A stretch of DNA of 64,000 bases from Trema orientale (GCA_002914845.1 JXTC01000259.1:108717-172716); one strand, 5' to 3'; counted from the first letter of the stretch, positions 1-12,817 are shown. Translations and numbers: made by a program. The notes: generated from the sequence alone by a model not told the origin.

Positions 1-90
1 CGTGCTTTCGTGCCCAATGAGTCTTTCTACGTTTGCATCTCTATTTACCTTTTCGTAGTATTATGTTCTTAGTTCTAATCATTTTGTGAG
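1..90. repeat. End of a word-repeat region (CGTGCC / TACTTGT words)
   Basis: The first 90 bases carry words such as TTCGTGCCCAATGAG that resemble the imperfect repeat at 28740-29130. No coding potential is seen. It is probably the edge of a degenerate element cut by the window border. Confidence 0.25.
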
Positions 91-129
91 TGAAACGGTT
101 TCTAAAACTATGCGCCAGCTATGTTTTTC

Positions 130-872
130 TTTGGTTAATATGTTTTAGACTTCTCATTTGTCGCCTTTGTAGCGTAGTTGTACTTAAACTTGTCAAGTAT
201 TTTTGCATTTTCCCCTCAACGGAACCTGATGAGCTGCGATTTAAATGCTCCAAATGTATTTACGTATATTTGTTTAGATGTGGCTGAGAAGGTGAAGCAA
301 AAGTAAACAAGATTTAATCTTTTTTTTGTTGCTGAATTTAGACACTAGTTTTTACTTGAAATCGGAAGTGGTTATTGCTAAAAACATTAATTGATTTTCT
401 TGAATAATAGAATATTTTATCATGATTGGTGATTATTTTTAATTTCCATTTGATGAATAATGCGATTTCAAACTACCTTAATAAATAAATGAGGCGCTAA
501 TTGTTATCTCAAACAACATTTTATTACAATAAATACGAACACTAAAAGCTAATTAACGTGGCTCCATCCCTAAGTTATTAAGAATTTAGGGAGTCACAAG
601 CACTTGGTACCAAGAGCATGAGATGGCCATCACAAAGTAGTCCATCTCCCACTAAACAGTGAATGCAAACCTATTGAGATCCAACGAGAAGTTGGTGATC
701 TCAGACAGCACACAAGAATGAGAACCAACAAAAGTTGGTAATCCAGAACCACCCTAATTTAATTTTCAATAGAGTGTGATTTTATTTTACTACATACTTT
801 TTGATTAACATGCTGTTGATCTCCGAGCTCATCAACAGGATGGAGCATAAGCTTAATCTTCCCCAAAAAATC
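130..872 (-). repeat. 3' flank shared by the two aminotransferase pseudogenes, copy 1
   Basis: This stretch lies downstream of the minus-strand pseudogene 873-6513. It aligns by eye, with scattered indels, to 17125-17850 downstream of the second pseudogene. Shared blocks include AGTTGGTGATCTC, the words around GAGAACCAACRAAAGTTGGT, and a more distal block with AGTAAACAAGATTTAAT. The ancestral duplication therefore took in more than the coding region. No gene is recognised here. Confidence 0.6.
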
Positions 873-1559
873 TCATTGTTTGTTGGCATGCCTTTGGCAG
901 AAAGCGTTTACCCTTCTAAGGCCATCTTCAAGAAGTGAAGGCTCGATGGCGAAGGTAATCCACAGCCAATTCTTCATTCCTAAAGCCATCCCTGCCAGAG
1001 AAGGTGATCTCTTAGCCAGAAATAAGAATCATTTTACTCATCAATGATTTTGAAATAAATGACCCTTATATTGGAAGGGGTATGCTCCTAGTTGATTAGG
1101 GGCCGTTCATTGGCGTGGGACATTTGAACACGCTAATTTTACAAAATTTTCGTTGGAATAGCATAAAACTTTTCATTTTCTAAAAGAACTAGTATGCAAT
1201 TCAACCCAAAAAGCATACAATGGCCGTTAATCCCACATATGTCCACATACGAAACTGTTATATCGTATAGGGCATGTTTCTAATAAATAATGAAAAGTAA
1301 CCATAAGGGAAAAGAGTTTGAAGATGAATAAGCCGAAATCAAAAATTGATCAACTAATCCCTTCCAATTGTAACTAATCACGTGAGAGATTTATCAAAAC
1401 TTGTTCCTTAATTGTGTGAGTATATAAATAACAAGAATGGAAAGGCAAACACTATTCCCTTTTTTTCATCCAAAAAAAAAAAAATAGTCTAAGTCGAATT
1501 CAAATGACCACCAACAGGGGATTTTTCTTCAATTAGGTAAGTATAAGGGTAGTGTTGTA

Positions 1560-1720
1560 AAAAGCTGTCATAACAAAGATGCATTTAATCTACTAATATC
1601 GAAAATGGTGATTAGTCTACTTAAAAGGCTGTCATAACAAAGATGCATTTAATCTACTAATATCGAAAATGGTGATTAGTCTACTTAAAAAGCTGTCATA
1701 ACAAAGATGCATTTATTCTA
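1560..1720. repeat. 64-bp minisatellite, about 2.5 copies, in intron 6 of the pseudogene
   Basis: The unit begins AAAGCTGTCATAACAAAGAT and ends ATTAGTCTACTTA. It is present twice in full and once in part. The homologous intron of the second aminotransferase copy (around 18400-18460) has only one diverged unit, so the expansion came after the gene duplication. Confidence 0.85.
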
Positions 1721-2059
1721 CTTTCTTCTTACCCGGCATAACTACAACTGATTCTTCTTGGGCAAGCTTGAGACAAAACTCCAAATCATCGTTAATGTCA
1801 TCCAACAAAGAAACATTTAGCTTCACCTGTAATTCAACTATTTAAGTAGTATCAAAAGCTATCTTTTTTAGGTTTAGTTTGATACGCAGGATAGAATAGA
1901 ATAAGATTGAACTATTTTAAAAGATGAAATTGAATTAGATTAGATATGATAGAATAAGATAGGATTATAGTCCAATCTAATTCCACTTTTGGTGTTCTAC
2001 TTTTTGTTAGGATAGGATTAGCATGTGTTTTTCATAGTTTTAACAAATAACAATTTTGA

Positions 2060-2390
2060 GGTTTGATTAATTAGAAAAATGTCACTTTTAAAAATTAATT
2101 TCGAAAACTACCATTTTTAAAACTCAATTTTATAAAATATCATTTTTAAAAACGTATGTACAAAAATACCACTTTTAAAAAAATATTTTGAAAAATACAA
2201 CTTTCGAAAAAACTTTTTGAAAAATACCACTTTCAAAACAATTTCGGAAAAAATTATTTGAAAAATACTACTAAAATTGTTTTCGAAAATGCTATTTCTC
2301 ATAATACCACTTTCAAAAGTTTATTTTGAAAAATACCACTTTTAAAGTTTAATTTAAAAAAAATACTATTTTTTACCACTTCAAAAACAT
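2060..2390. repeat. Array of AAAAATACCACTTTT-type words
   Basis: Roughly ten imperfect repeats of a 20-27-base word of the form GAAAAATACCACTTTTAAA lie within intron 5 of the aminotransferase pseudogene. The same word forms the arms of the quasi-palindromic families elsewhere in the window. There is no coding content. Confidence 0.6.
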
Positions 2391-3384
2391 TCTATTATTT
2401 TCAATCAAATTCATAGTCCCTCTCAATTCCAAATTCTCAAGAGAATAAGATTATCCTCTTTTAAAGGTATTATTTTTGGAATGAGTTATTTTAATTCAAT
2501 TTAATCTCTCTCATGTGCATATACATCAAATATAAAATTAATTTAATCCAATCTAATATCATTCTTATCTTGCGTTCCAAACGTGGCCTTAGTTACTTAA
2601 TTAAAAGAGTAATGTGATATTGCTACTTGTTACCATCACAAACAAGGAGCCTTCTGGCTTTTGTGGACAATCGATGACAGGGATTTCTTTTATCATATTG
2701 TAACATGTGTCTGCAGCTTCTCTGAGCAGGTCAATAATTTTTGAAAAGTACTCCTCCTTTGTTTTCTGAAGGATATCAGGAACTGCACCCTTGAGACATG
2801 AACAAATTTCTTCATTATTAATAAGCTCGCCAGCAAGGCCAAAACACATGAATGGTAAATTATATATATACTTGAAGTCTTATGCAACTGATGTATATTT
2901 TCCTCCCCAAGTCCCCAACTTATTATTTTTACCTTGTTTTGCTTGAATTTCCGGGCAGACTTCGAAACTGTTTGAAAGAAATTTGGGAAGACCACACACT
3001 TTAAATCAACATTTCTACTTATGATTCACAAGTGATAAACCTTAGCTACATGTAAGAGACTTGTGTTTTGTCTTTATGACACATGATCCTACATATAAGA
3101 GACTTGTGTTTTTGCTCGTAGAATGAGTCAATAAAACATAAAATGACCCTAAAATAGATCAAAAAGTTTTAACATCAGAAATATGAAATTATATTCTTGC
3201 TTTAATTATGCGTCTGAAGAAGTTCTCAAAATACATGCAGTACCTGAATGAAGGTTACTGGATCAACTGAGACATTGATAGAATCAATAATTTTTCTGGT
3301 TAGCTGGAGAAGAAGAAAAAAATGTATCAGAAACAATATTGATATGCATTTCTCTTAATTATAATCCGAAATAAAACCAGTTAA

Positions 3385-3406
3385 ATATATATATATATAT
3401 ATATAT
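3385..3406. repeat. (TA)n microsatellite
   Basis: A simple TA run of about 11 units in intron 3 of the aminotransferase pseudogene. Confidence 0.9.
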
Positions 3407-5125
3407 CAGTAGATTATGAATTCTGTGTGCTTGTGCTTGAACAAATTTTACATGATCTAAGCACAAGGCGAACTAATTAACAGGCTCATGCACACACACA
3501 GAATTGGAGAGAATTAGAGAGAAAGAGGAGACCCCAGATTTTTTGAGGATGCCATTTGGATCATTTGTCACAAGCCAACCAAGACGCCAACCAGGTACAC
3601 ACCATCTCTTTGATATAGAACCAAGTGTTACAACAGGCACAATAGATCCATACACTCCCATTGGAACAAATTCGGCACTTCCAAACGTAAGATGCTCATA
3701 TACTTCATCAGTAACTACCAAAAATCTGAGTTTCCTTGCCATCTCTGCCACCTACAATACCCAAATTATAAAACCAGAGATTTCGTCACTTAAAAATTCT
3801 CTTTCGAATTCAATTCATATGTCTTCACCAGGAACTGAAATATCATCAGGCATTGCAATGTAGCCGATAGTTATTAGCTAACAAAGTCATATGTTCTTAC
3901 GATTTAGTGTGTTCTTCTTTTCTTTTTTTAAATTGCCCCACAAACTATGCAGAGTACTGTCTTCATATATTCAGAAAATTATTAGAAGTTTCAATTTGCT
4001 CTATAAACCACTAAACGTATAGCCCTCTTAGGCAAATAGATGAAAAATAGATGTTCTATTTTACTAATTTCAATCTCAAATACTTATCTGAGTTTGCAAC
4101 AAAAACTCAAATTATGACACCTGCCATTTTTCTCTTTTGTTAATTTGTATGATAAAATAATGTTTTTAATATTTTGTGAAGCAAAATTAAAAATTTTAAT
4201 AGTTCGAAGAACATATTGAGATTCGACACATTCTACACAATTCACAACAAAAATAAAATGCACACCATTAAGATAATTTGTACAAAGATATTCCAAAATC
4301 CAAACCTTCTCCAAATGCTGGCGAGTGTAGACATTTCCACAAGGATTGCCAGGATTTATTATGACCATGGCAACAGTGTTCTCATCCGAAAGAGCTTTAA
4401 CATTTTCAAGATCAATCTCCCAACCTTGTTCAGGAATAAGATTATAGTGACGAACTTCAAGATTGGTACACGATGCTCGGGCTTCATAGTGTGGAAATCC
4501 TGGCCTTGGAAGTAGAACATTGGCACCAGGGCTTCTATTATGATCTCAATAGCTTGTGTGCAGCCAAGTGTGACATAAACATCATCTGGAGATACTTTGT
4601 TTGGCAGGTCATGAGAAAGATACTCTGCAATAGCCCTGTTACATTTTAAGTTTCGAACTTATTTTCCACTCAGATAAATAAATAAATAAAATTTTTCAAA
4701 TGTACTGCACTTTGGAGTAGATGTTACAAATATATCCTCTATAGTTTTTAATTTTTTAAAATTTAACCATGTATTTTTGGAAACTACGTTTCACTTGTTG
4801 AGATTATACATGAAACTTCAATTTCACCCGTCTAATATTTAATTTTAGGAAAAAAAAGCTTTAATTGATGAAAATTCCCTTTTCATTAATGTTTTGAAAT
4901 AGAAACTATTTCGAAACGATTTCTAAATTAATAGAATGTTATTATTAAAATAAATCTAGAAAAAAAAAACATATATTAGTACTTATTCATTGCATTTTGA
5001 CTATCTATTCAGTTTGAACATATCAACATTGTTCTTAATATTTTGAACTTGGAACAAATTTATAACATGGGTCAAACATCAATTTTATCCATTTTTTAAT
5101 AAAATATCATTTTAAACTTTAAACA

Positions 5126-5396
5126 AATATATATATATATATGGTTATCAGTTCAATAGGTATTTTTTTTTTAGTTATCTATAGGTGTTTTTTTTAGCCG
5201 TTTGATTATTATCTAACGGCTTCCATAATTTGAATAATTAGAAAAAAAAATAATAAAAATAAATACTCATTATTTAATATTTTTCTCTTTTCACCTCTTA
5301 CTATAAAAAACGTGCGTGATGATTTTTAATTGAGCAAAACAATACTTATGGATAAATAAAAAAAAAATAGATTGGTGCCCAATATATATATATATG
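5126..5396. mobile_element. (TA)n-flanked short element, copy 1
   Basis: About 238 bp (5143-5380) lies between two (TA)n runs. Its ends are imperfect inverted repeats: a T-rich tract followed by TTATCTATAGGTGTTTT on the left, answered on the right by the complement of TTATCCATAAGTATTGTTTT. An inverted, clearly homologous copy lies at 27769-28023, also between (TA)n runs. The layout recalls microsatellite-targeting Micron-type elements of plants. It sits in intron 1 of the aminotransferase pseudogene. Confidence 0.55.
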
Positions 5397-6839
5397 TACA
5401 ATTAAAAGAATCTTTAAATGTAAAACCAATTAAAATTATTAACTAAAATAACAAATATTAATCTAATAAACTATAAAGTGAAAAATGCAAAAACCTTGAT
5501 TTTTTTAATATTTATTTAATTTTAAAACAAGCTTTGAATTACTTTTAAAATGTATATGTTTAAAAAAGTTATTTTGATCAACTCAGCGATCAAATTAAAT
5601 TTGTTTTTATCTAGAAATTGTATCATTTTGTAACAAATTTTAAATTTAAAACTCAATATTGATTACAACCAAAATTAATCATTTTTGTGAATATGATATT
5701 TAAAAGTGTACTAGCAAATCGAGTGTGCAAAGACAATTATGAGTAACCCAATACTTTTTCTTAAACCTTCTTGTTTTTCATTTCGTTTTTTTTTTTTTTT
5801 TTCTGAAACAATACTTTTTCTCAACCGTTCGATACAGAAAGAAAATTTGGGCAATTTGATTTTCTGGTTTATGAGGGTAATTAAGAATATACATTGCTAA
5901 CTACTACTATTATTGTATAACATCTAAAATGAAGTTTCAAGATAAATATAACTGGCATTCTTTATTTGTATCAAAAACCACCCCGGCCGGGACACGAGTT
6001 ATAAAAAGAAATTCAAATATCAATGAAATTGTCATTAATCAACTGTGTCGAATTTTTGAACAATTAAATGTAACTTTAAAAGAAATATATAGTTATTAAG
6101 AGAGTGTTAAAGTCAATAGTTTTCTTTTAATTTAGGAATGCTTACGTATTTTGACATAAATCAGGAAGTGTCTGTAATTTTTTCTTGAAAGAAAATATAA
6201 TCAATCACTGATCCGAAAGAGAGAAGATAACTAAAGGATTATTGATTCCGACTGACCTGCGAGCCGAATGAAGACCGTTACTCGGAGCGTAGTAGTTGAG
6301 CTTGGCAGCGCGGACGGAGTCTACAACGGCATCTTCAGCTGTGGCAGCAGTCGGAAAGCAAGGGAACCTGGAGGGGTCGCCATGGGCGAGAGGAACCACT
6401 GGCCTCGGCTCATCATCATCATTTTTGAGCTTTTCACTCAACATATTGATAACTCCCCGGACGGTGATCGAAGACGCCCTGCCGAACTCTCCTTCGTCTA
6501 CCCGGAAATCCATTCCATCAAGCCATTTTTGGGTTTTTTTTCACCTAATTGGTTTTCTCAGTTCTGGATATCTTGGAATGAAAATGTTCGTGTAAGAATA
6601 CTTTTGGTTTTTATGGTCTTGGGAGAACATAAATACATACATTATAGTTTACGTGTGTATACAAGTAAAAATTTTGATTTTTGCATTATATTTTATTGCG
6701 TTAAATGATTATGCATGTTAAATGAAGGTAATCACAGCTCATTTTTGTACCTTCAGAACGAATAATTAATGAAGCACACCAAGGTCACGACAACAGCATT
6801 CTTATCAACACTTCCTAAAATCCAATTTCTTAATTATTT

Positions 6840-7360
6840 GGATGGATTGGAGCAAGATTTTCTTTTTGACAAGTATTGGGGAAAGTGAAAATTAAGTTCA
6901 TAAGATTTTTATTAACACTTCACAAAGTCCAATTTTTGATCTGGGTGCATTGGAGCAAGTTCCAATATGACGAGTATTAGAAAAAGTGTAAAACTGACAA
7001 GATCCTTATCAGTATTTCACAAAGTCCTATTTCTTATCTAGATGCATTGGAGCAGGTTTCAATCTGACTAGTATTGGGGAAAATGTAAAGCTAACAAGAT
7101 CTTTATTAACACTTCTCAAAGTCCAATTTCTATCTTGATGCATTGGAGCAAGAAACTTTTTTTTTTTTTTTTGGACAAGTATTAGGGAAATTGTAAAACT
7201 GATAAGATTCTTATCAATACTTCATCAAGTCTAATTTCTTATCTAGATACATTGGAGTAGTTTCAATCTGATGAATATTGGGGAAAGTATAAAGCTGATA
7301 AGATTCTTATCAATACTTCACCAAGTCTAATTTATTATCCGGATGCATTGGACCAAGTAA
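6840..7360. repeat. About 97-bp tandem repeat, five to six copies
   Basis: Each unit starts with ATTGGAGCAAGTTTCAATCT, continues with a GTATTGGGGAAAGTGTAAAA block and ends with a CACAAAGTCCAATTTCTTAT block. The units have diverged. One carries an inserted poly(T). There is no open frame. The array lies just upstream of aminotransferase pseudogene copy 1. Confidence 0.8.
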
Positions 7361-7589
7361 TTCCAATCCAAATAAGTTTCTTATTTTGCTATAAATAATA
7401 ATCATGAATTCTATTTTAAACTATCCTCTTGCGGAAAAAACTTACACAAAACACATCTTCTTATTTTCTTTAAATATTTATATTCTCTAACCATCCATTG
7501 TTGAAAAAAAAAATGATTACTCGATCTTCTAGTTACACATTAATAAAGATGTGCTCCTTTGTTAAGTCTATATTTAGATATATCTCAAG

Positions 7590-8517
7590 ACTTTATTACA
7601 AGTAAGTACCAATCTACAGATCAATTTTGGTCTCGTGTGAAGGTTAGTTACAACGAATTAAGAAACCAGAATTAGGAGTATCGTACCAAAAGATCAGTAT
7701 AGTCTCAAATTCAGACTATAATTATTAAGTAATGAAATTGAGTGGGTGCTTGAAACTAGTAGAGAATATGAATCTAAGTGGTACTTCGGATAAAGATATT
7801 GTGAGTATTTATTAAATTTATTTTTCATATTATTACTATCAGCCTAAAAACTTAACCTTATGTTCACAATAATTTACAGGTACATCGAGCAAAGAAGTTA
7901 TTCATGAAAGATCCGAAGTTTAAAAAAGGCTTTAAATTTTATCATGTTTGGAATATAGTTAAATATTCTAAAAAATTTAAAGATAACGTTCCTTTCTGCA
8001 AGACAAGCTAGCCAAAGTAAAACTGTGAACTATTACTCATCACAGTCAAATAATCCCGCTCCTGAATCTCCTATATCAGTATCTCTTAGGTTGTCATCAT
8101 TTTTCCCAATTTTGATGATGACAGTTTTGGTGGTACTTTATCTCAATGACTCGTTGGGATGAAAAAAGTCAAATTAAAAAGTAAAAATGATGAACAAATG
8201 TCATCTACCTTGAATAGTATCAAAAAAGATAATCAACTACTTATGGCGATGTTAGAAAAGACCAGCTTGGAAAGGTAGGCACAAATGAATATCCAGCGAT
8301 AGAATTTGGCCTACAAAGAAAGAAGAGAAGAAAACAAAATTTTATTTCGAGACTTAAATTCTGTTGCTGATCCAAACATACGTGAGTATTGTCGAGCTGA
8401 ATAAGTAAGAATTATACAAAAAAAGAGCTTGAGAACAATAACTTCTTTTGTCACTAATGCTTTCTGTTAATATTTAAATGATATTGAAGAATTCGAAACC
8501 GATCTACCAGAATACTA
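7590..8517 (+). pseudogene. Remnant of a PIF/Harbinger-associated Myb/SANT-NAM-like gene
   Basis: An exon-like stretch around 7615-7800 reads FWSRVKVSYNELRNQN, then, after an in-frame TAG where Trp is expected and further stops, KLSGCLKLVENMNLSG. It ends just before a GTGAG-type donor. After an intron, a TTTACAG acceptor at 7879 leads into KKLFMKDPKFK and FYHVWNIVK. Further down are pieces reading DDQMSSTLNSIKKDNQLL and EENKILFRDLNSVADPN. This resembles the proteins with a Myb/SANT-like domain and a NAM-associated C-terminal domain found with PIF/Harbinger transposons. Several stops and frame changes make it a pseudogene. The family call is by pattern only. Confidence 0.6.
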
Positions 8518-8704
8518 AATTATTAGTCTAGTTTCTTTAATAGTATTGCGTTATGTTTATTTTGCATTATGTTTAGTGTTCGAATACTTTTAATATTATG
8601 TCATTTTAATTAATGTCCATATAAACTGTTTGATGTTTTTACATTGTAAATTGACATTTCATGTTATTTATATACTAATTTTACTCGATATAAAATTAAC
8701 CATA

Positions 8705-8705
8705 A

Positions 8706-8757
<52 letters not shown>
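8705..8757. repeat. (TAA)n microsatellite
   Basis: About 17 perfect TAA units. Confidence 0.97.
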
Positions 8758-9109
8758 TGGGAAATAAAAAGGAAGATTTTAATTTTTTGGTAGCAAAAAG
8801 TTGTTAATTTTGGCCAAAACTATACAATTAGGATCGAAAATAGAAAACTATATCTTCATTTGAGGGGTTTTTTTGCAAAATAAAAAAAATATTGAAAGAA
8901 AGAAGAAGAAGAAGAAGAAAAAGAATTACCTTCCATGAATATCATACCAATATTGGCATGGCATTGTTCACACCAGGTCAAAATGCCTAAATGGCATTGA
9001 AAACTAGCACTGGTTAGGCCAAAATCCAACGTCATTTCCTCTTTTCCCACGCCATATTGGTGAGTTGGAAAAGGGTCTAGGAAAAAGAATATGAGAAAGT
9101 TATCAGAGG

Positions 9110-9545
9110 AAATTAGATTTTTTATCGTAAAAGTTTAAAGAAAATTGAAAAATCTCAGATTTTGAAATTGTTTGAAAAATCACGGATTTAATTAGAAAAA
9201 TACCACTTTTATTTAGAAAAATACCATTTTTTATTAATTAGTGAAATACTTGAGGTAACCTGTCAAATTACCTGAGATAACTTGATTGGTACCTTAAGTA
9301 ACTAGATTGGTTACCCAAAGCAACCCAACTGGTTACCTTGAGTATTACTGAGAAATACTACTTTTGAAGAAAAAGTGGTATTTTTCTAAATATTTATTAA
9401 AAGTGATCTTTCTTCTAAAAAAATTTCAAAAATGATATTTTTCTAAATCAATCAAGAATTTTTCTAAAAAATTAGCCTATTCGGGATTTTTCAATTTTAA
9501 ATCCTATAGGCTTGGATTTCTATAAGAATCCCAAGTTATAAACAA
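9110..9545. repeat. Quasi-palindromic family A element, copy 1 (GGTAAC-type core)
   Basis: The outer arms carry GAAAAATC-type words, the inner arms the AAAAATACCACTTTT word. The core is built from TTACTTGAGGTAACC-like words in both orientations. The same layout recurs at 16690, 21855, 23325, 26813 and 28295. No open frame is present. Confidence 0.6.
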
Positions 9546-9689
9546 CAAAACTGCAACTTATAGATTGTAATAGTTGTTTAGAAAAAAAAAAAAATGGCAC
9601 CGTGTAATTATTATTTTTTTTTCCCGAAGGAATCTAATCCGGTTGTTAGATTTTTGTGTGAATGTTTCTAAGAAAAATAAAAAGAGTAT

Positions 9690-10040
9690 ATATAAGAAAT
9701 GACATTTTTTTAAGATCAATTTGAAAAATGGCCATTTTTACACATATTTAATAAATGATTATTTTATAATTTTATTTTCATAAATAACCATTTTTTATTT
9801 GATCTATTTTTTTATAAAGTAAATCAAGTTTTAAAATAGTAAATTAATTTTTTAAAAAATAAATCAAATTTTTCAAAAATTAATCAATTTTCAAAAATAA
9901 ATCAATATATTTTAATATATTAAATAAAGTAAATCAATATATTTTGATATACTAATTATGAAAAATGGTTATTTTTTAAATAATTTTTAAAATTTGGCAA
10001 TTTATTAACATTGTTTGAAAAACGGCCATTTTACCAACTA
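9690..10040. repeat. Family F element, copy 1 (AAATCAAT-type core)
   Basis: Arms reading AAAAATGGCCATTTTT-like flank a core of repeated AAATCAATTTT and TCAATATATTTT words. A related piece lies in the opposite orientation at 49195-49370. Nothing coding is seen. Confidence 0.45.
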
Positions 10041-10249
10041 TTATCCACGGCCATTCGGCTAAAAAGCCCAAAGAAAAAAGAAATAGGGAAAAAGTCACCC
10101 AGTACGACTTTTTGAAAAATAAAGACAAAAATACGGTACGGCCATTTCCACTTATTTGCTTACGGTATTTTTTCAGAAAAATACCATTTTTGATTAAATC
10201 TTCACGATTTTTCATCTTTAATTTCAGTTACATTCTCAGAACCTCTCTC

Positions 10250-10440
10250 ATGGAATCAATGGCTTCCCAGTTACTAAAAAAAAAGTTTGTTTTCGCTCGA
10301 CCCAAATCCTCTCCTCTTCAAATATTACATCCGGTTTGCTATCGTTGATGAGATTTTTATCGTCTGTTATATCTTAGATCCGAGCGGCCCTCCTTTCCGG
10401 CGACGGTATCGCTCCCGAGATTGCAAAGTTGTTAAACAGC
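10250..10440 (+). pseudogene. 5' fragment of an NAD-isocitrate dehydrogenase gene
   Basis: An ATG at 10259 opens MASQLLKKK followed by a basic stretch like a mitochondrial presequence. After a stop and a frame change the sequence reads IRAALLSGDGIAPEIAKLLN (about 10377-10439), close to the first conserved block of mitochondrial NAD-dependent isocitrate dehydrogenase (consensus about RATLFPGDGIGPEIA). The family catalyses NAD-linked oxidation of isocitrate in the TCA cycle. Only the region of exon 1 is present, and nothing after 10440 continues the enzyme. The fragment is flanked by transposon-like DNA, so capture and decay is likely. Other members of the beta-decarboxylating dehydrogenase family cannot be excluded. 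Confidence 0.55.
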
Positions 10441-10965
10441 TCCTTCTCCCTCATCATATTCTGGTTTTTACTTTTCTTAGTCGATGTGGACTTGTATAAA
10501 TATATGAAACTGTTAATGAGTTTTAAAATTCTAGTTCAGTTTAGGATTATGATACTGAAGATTTGTGGTTTTAATTTTGAGGACTGAGATTGTGATTTTT
10601 GCATTATATTCATGTGGTTTTGATTTAATTTTAAGAACTTCATTGATAAAAGTATTTAAAGAAGCTGAAATTCTTGTTTTCTGATCTTCCCTTATTAAAC
10701 TTCTTCTTTTACAGAGGGTTGGTCATATCCAAATTGCTTGAATTTGTTTTGATTTTTGATATAAGTCATTTCTATTTTGTCTAATACATTAATTTTTCTT
10801 TGATTAGTTCACGAATTCAAGTGACCCTAAAGATATTTTTCTTATATTAGTCCTCTTGAAGATGATTTTACTTGAATCTACTTAACTTGAATCAATGGAT
10901 TGTTGAAGGTTAATAGGAACTAGATTTACTATGAATCTAACTAGAAACTGGACAATCTACAAAAA

Positions 10966-11508
10966 ATAAACTACAATGGTTTCTAGAAAACCTTCGAGGT
11001 TTTCTATGATTTACTTAGCTATAGAGCATTCTGCAAAAAGGAAACGACAATAGTTTCCAGGAAACTTTCATTGTTTTTTGTGATTTGAAAAAGAAACCAC
11101 GATGATTTCTAGGAAACTTTCATAGTTTCCTATGATTTACTTAGCTACAAAGCATTCTGCTAAAGGAAACCACAATGATTTCAAAGAAACCTTTGCGGTT
11201 TTCTGTGATTTACTTAACTACATGGTATTCTGTAAAAAAGAGACTACGATGGTTTCCAGGAAACTTTCATGATTTCCTGTGATCTATTTAGTTATAAGGC
11301 ATTCTGCAAAAAGGAAACCACAATAGTTTCGAGGAAATGTTCGTAGTTTCCTGTGATTTACTTATGTACAGGACATTCAATTAAAGGAAACCAAACTGGT
11401 TTCTAGGAAACCTTTGTAGTTTCTTGTGATTTACTTATGTACAGGATATTCCGCTAATAAGAAACCAAATTGGTTTCCAGGAAACCTTTGTGGTTTCCTG
11501 TAAAAAAA
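10966..11508. repeat. About 73-bp tandem repeat, 7-8 copies
   Basis: Units carry GGAAACCACAATGGTTTCC (itself nearly palindromic), then TAGGAAACCTTTG, TTTCCTGTGATTTACTTA and GGCATTCTGCAAAAAG. Copies have diverged by scattered substitutions, and one lacks the middle part. The array follows the isocitrate dehydrogenase fragment directly. No reading frame is kept. Confidence 0.85.
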
Positions 11509-12164
11509 GATGGCTTATTTACTAAAATGCCACTGCATTCTCCAGCTTCTAAAGTATTTAGAATAATGCCCTAAAAACGTCGTACGGAATTTTTATTATT
11601 TTTGAAAGGTCATAAATTTGGTATTATTTTTTGAAAAATAGGTATAAGTGTCCAAAACCCAAAGAAATATTGGCTAGTCCAATGAGCTCAAAGTGCCAAC
11701 TGGCAACTAAATTTTGGCTACCAACTCATGGTACTGAGCGAATCAGTTTTAATGCTATAGATTTTTTTCAATCACTTAACATATTGAGAAATTAGAGTCG
11801 GTATCCCCCTTTTACAATTTAGTTTTGTAAACGTGATTTTTAAATTAAAAAAATATCTTTTACAGCTATAAACTTATTTGGTAACCACTTATTTAAACAG
11901 TTTTTTATTTTTTTAATCAAAAAAGTAGAAATACTTTTCAGAAATATGTTTAGTAAAACTACTTTTATTTTTTGTTTTTTTAATTTGATAACAAAATTTT
12001 TAAAATTTTGAAAACAAAAATTTCTTACTTTCAAAATTTTTTTAAATAATTTTGTAGAAATACTAGTATCAAAATTCAAACATATCTAAACTCACATCAC
12101 CATTTCTCTTAACATTTTCTCTCTCATCACTATTTCTCTTGTCATAATCTCTCTAGCCTCATAT

Positions 12165-12345
12165 AAAAGTGATATTTTTCTAAATATTTTTAAAAATTGC
12201 ATTTTTCAAAATAAAAATTTTAAAAGTGGTATTTTTCAAAATATAATTGTAAAATTTGGTTTTTTCCAAAGAATATCCCAAAATATTTAGGAAAATATCA
12301 CTTTTTAAAGTTTTATTTTGAAAAATATCACTTTTTCTCTCTCCT
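12165..12345. repeat. Short array of AAAAATATCACTTTT-type words
   Basis: Several imperfect copies of the arm word described at 2060-2390, again without a distinct core. Confidence 0.45.
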
Positions 12346-12817
12346 ATTTTCTCCTTCATTTTTCCTTTATTACTCTCCCTTTTAATTTTCACTTTTAAAA
12401 GTAAAAAATGCTAGTTACCAAATATGTATTTTTTTTATTTTAGAAAACAAAAAGTACAATATTGTTACCAAACACATTTTTGTTTTTGAAATGCAAAAAA
12501 TAAAATAAGAAAAAGTATTTTTATTTGTGTGTTTAAAAAAAATAAAAAATAAAAATGTTACCAAATAGCACCTAAATAATTGAGTATATATGCTTTAGTT
12601 TATAGACTGTGTAAAATGTAAATGCATTTTTGTACTATATTTAAAATGCAATGAATTGTATGAGAGAAATCCTTTACACTTATTACGTCCAATGATATAA
12701 GGTCATTTTGATATCGTATTTGGAACTTACTTATCATCATTTTGCTAAGAGCCTTTTTTTCAACAATATAGTGATACTTCCATAACCAAATGGAAAAGGA
12801 ATACCAACTAAAAGTTG

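Larger units (their letters stand above)
873..6513 (-). pseudogene. Tyrosine aminotransferase-like pseudogene, copy 1 (7 exons, one frameshift)
   Basis: Exons on the minus strand are 6513-6257, 4635-4306, 3751-3533, 3303-3244, 2789-2634, 1826-1733 and 991-873, all with GT-AG borders. The product resembles plant tyrosine/nicotianamine aminotransferases, PLP fold-type I enzymes that move the amino group of Tyr to 2-oxoglutarate. Visible motifs are NPGNPCGN, DEVYEHL (PLP-contacting Asp and Tyr), SISKRW (Schiff-base Lys) and PGWRLGW (substrate-carboxylate Arg). With the lesion ignored the frame would be about 414 residues, the normal family length. Exon 2 lacks 10 bases between 4530 and 4531 that copy 2 retains, which shifts the frame before every catalytic residue. 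Introns 1 and 5 have swollen with transposon-derived AT-rich DNA. The family assignment is secure; whether the lesion is fixed in the species cannot be seen here. Confidence 0.85.

Noticed and set aside
3504..3863. 119-residue plus-strand frame
   Set aside because: It is antisense to exon 3 of aminotransferase pseudogene copy 1.
10966..11508. Possible CRISPR-like array because of regular repeats
   Set aside because: The units are adjacent and diverged with no unique spacers, and the genome is eukaryotic. It is a minisatellite.
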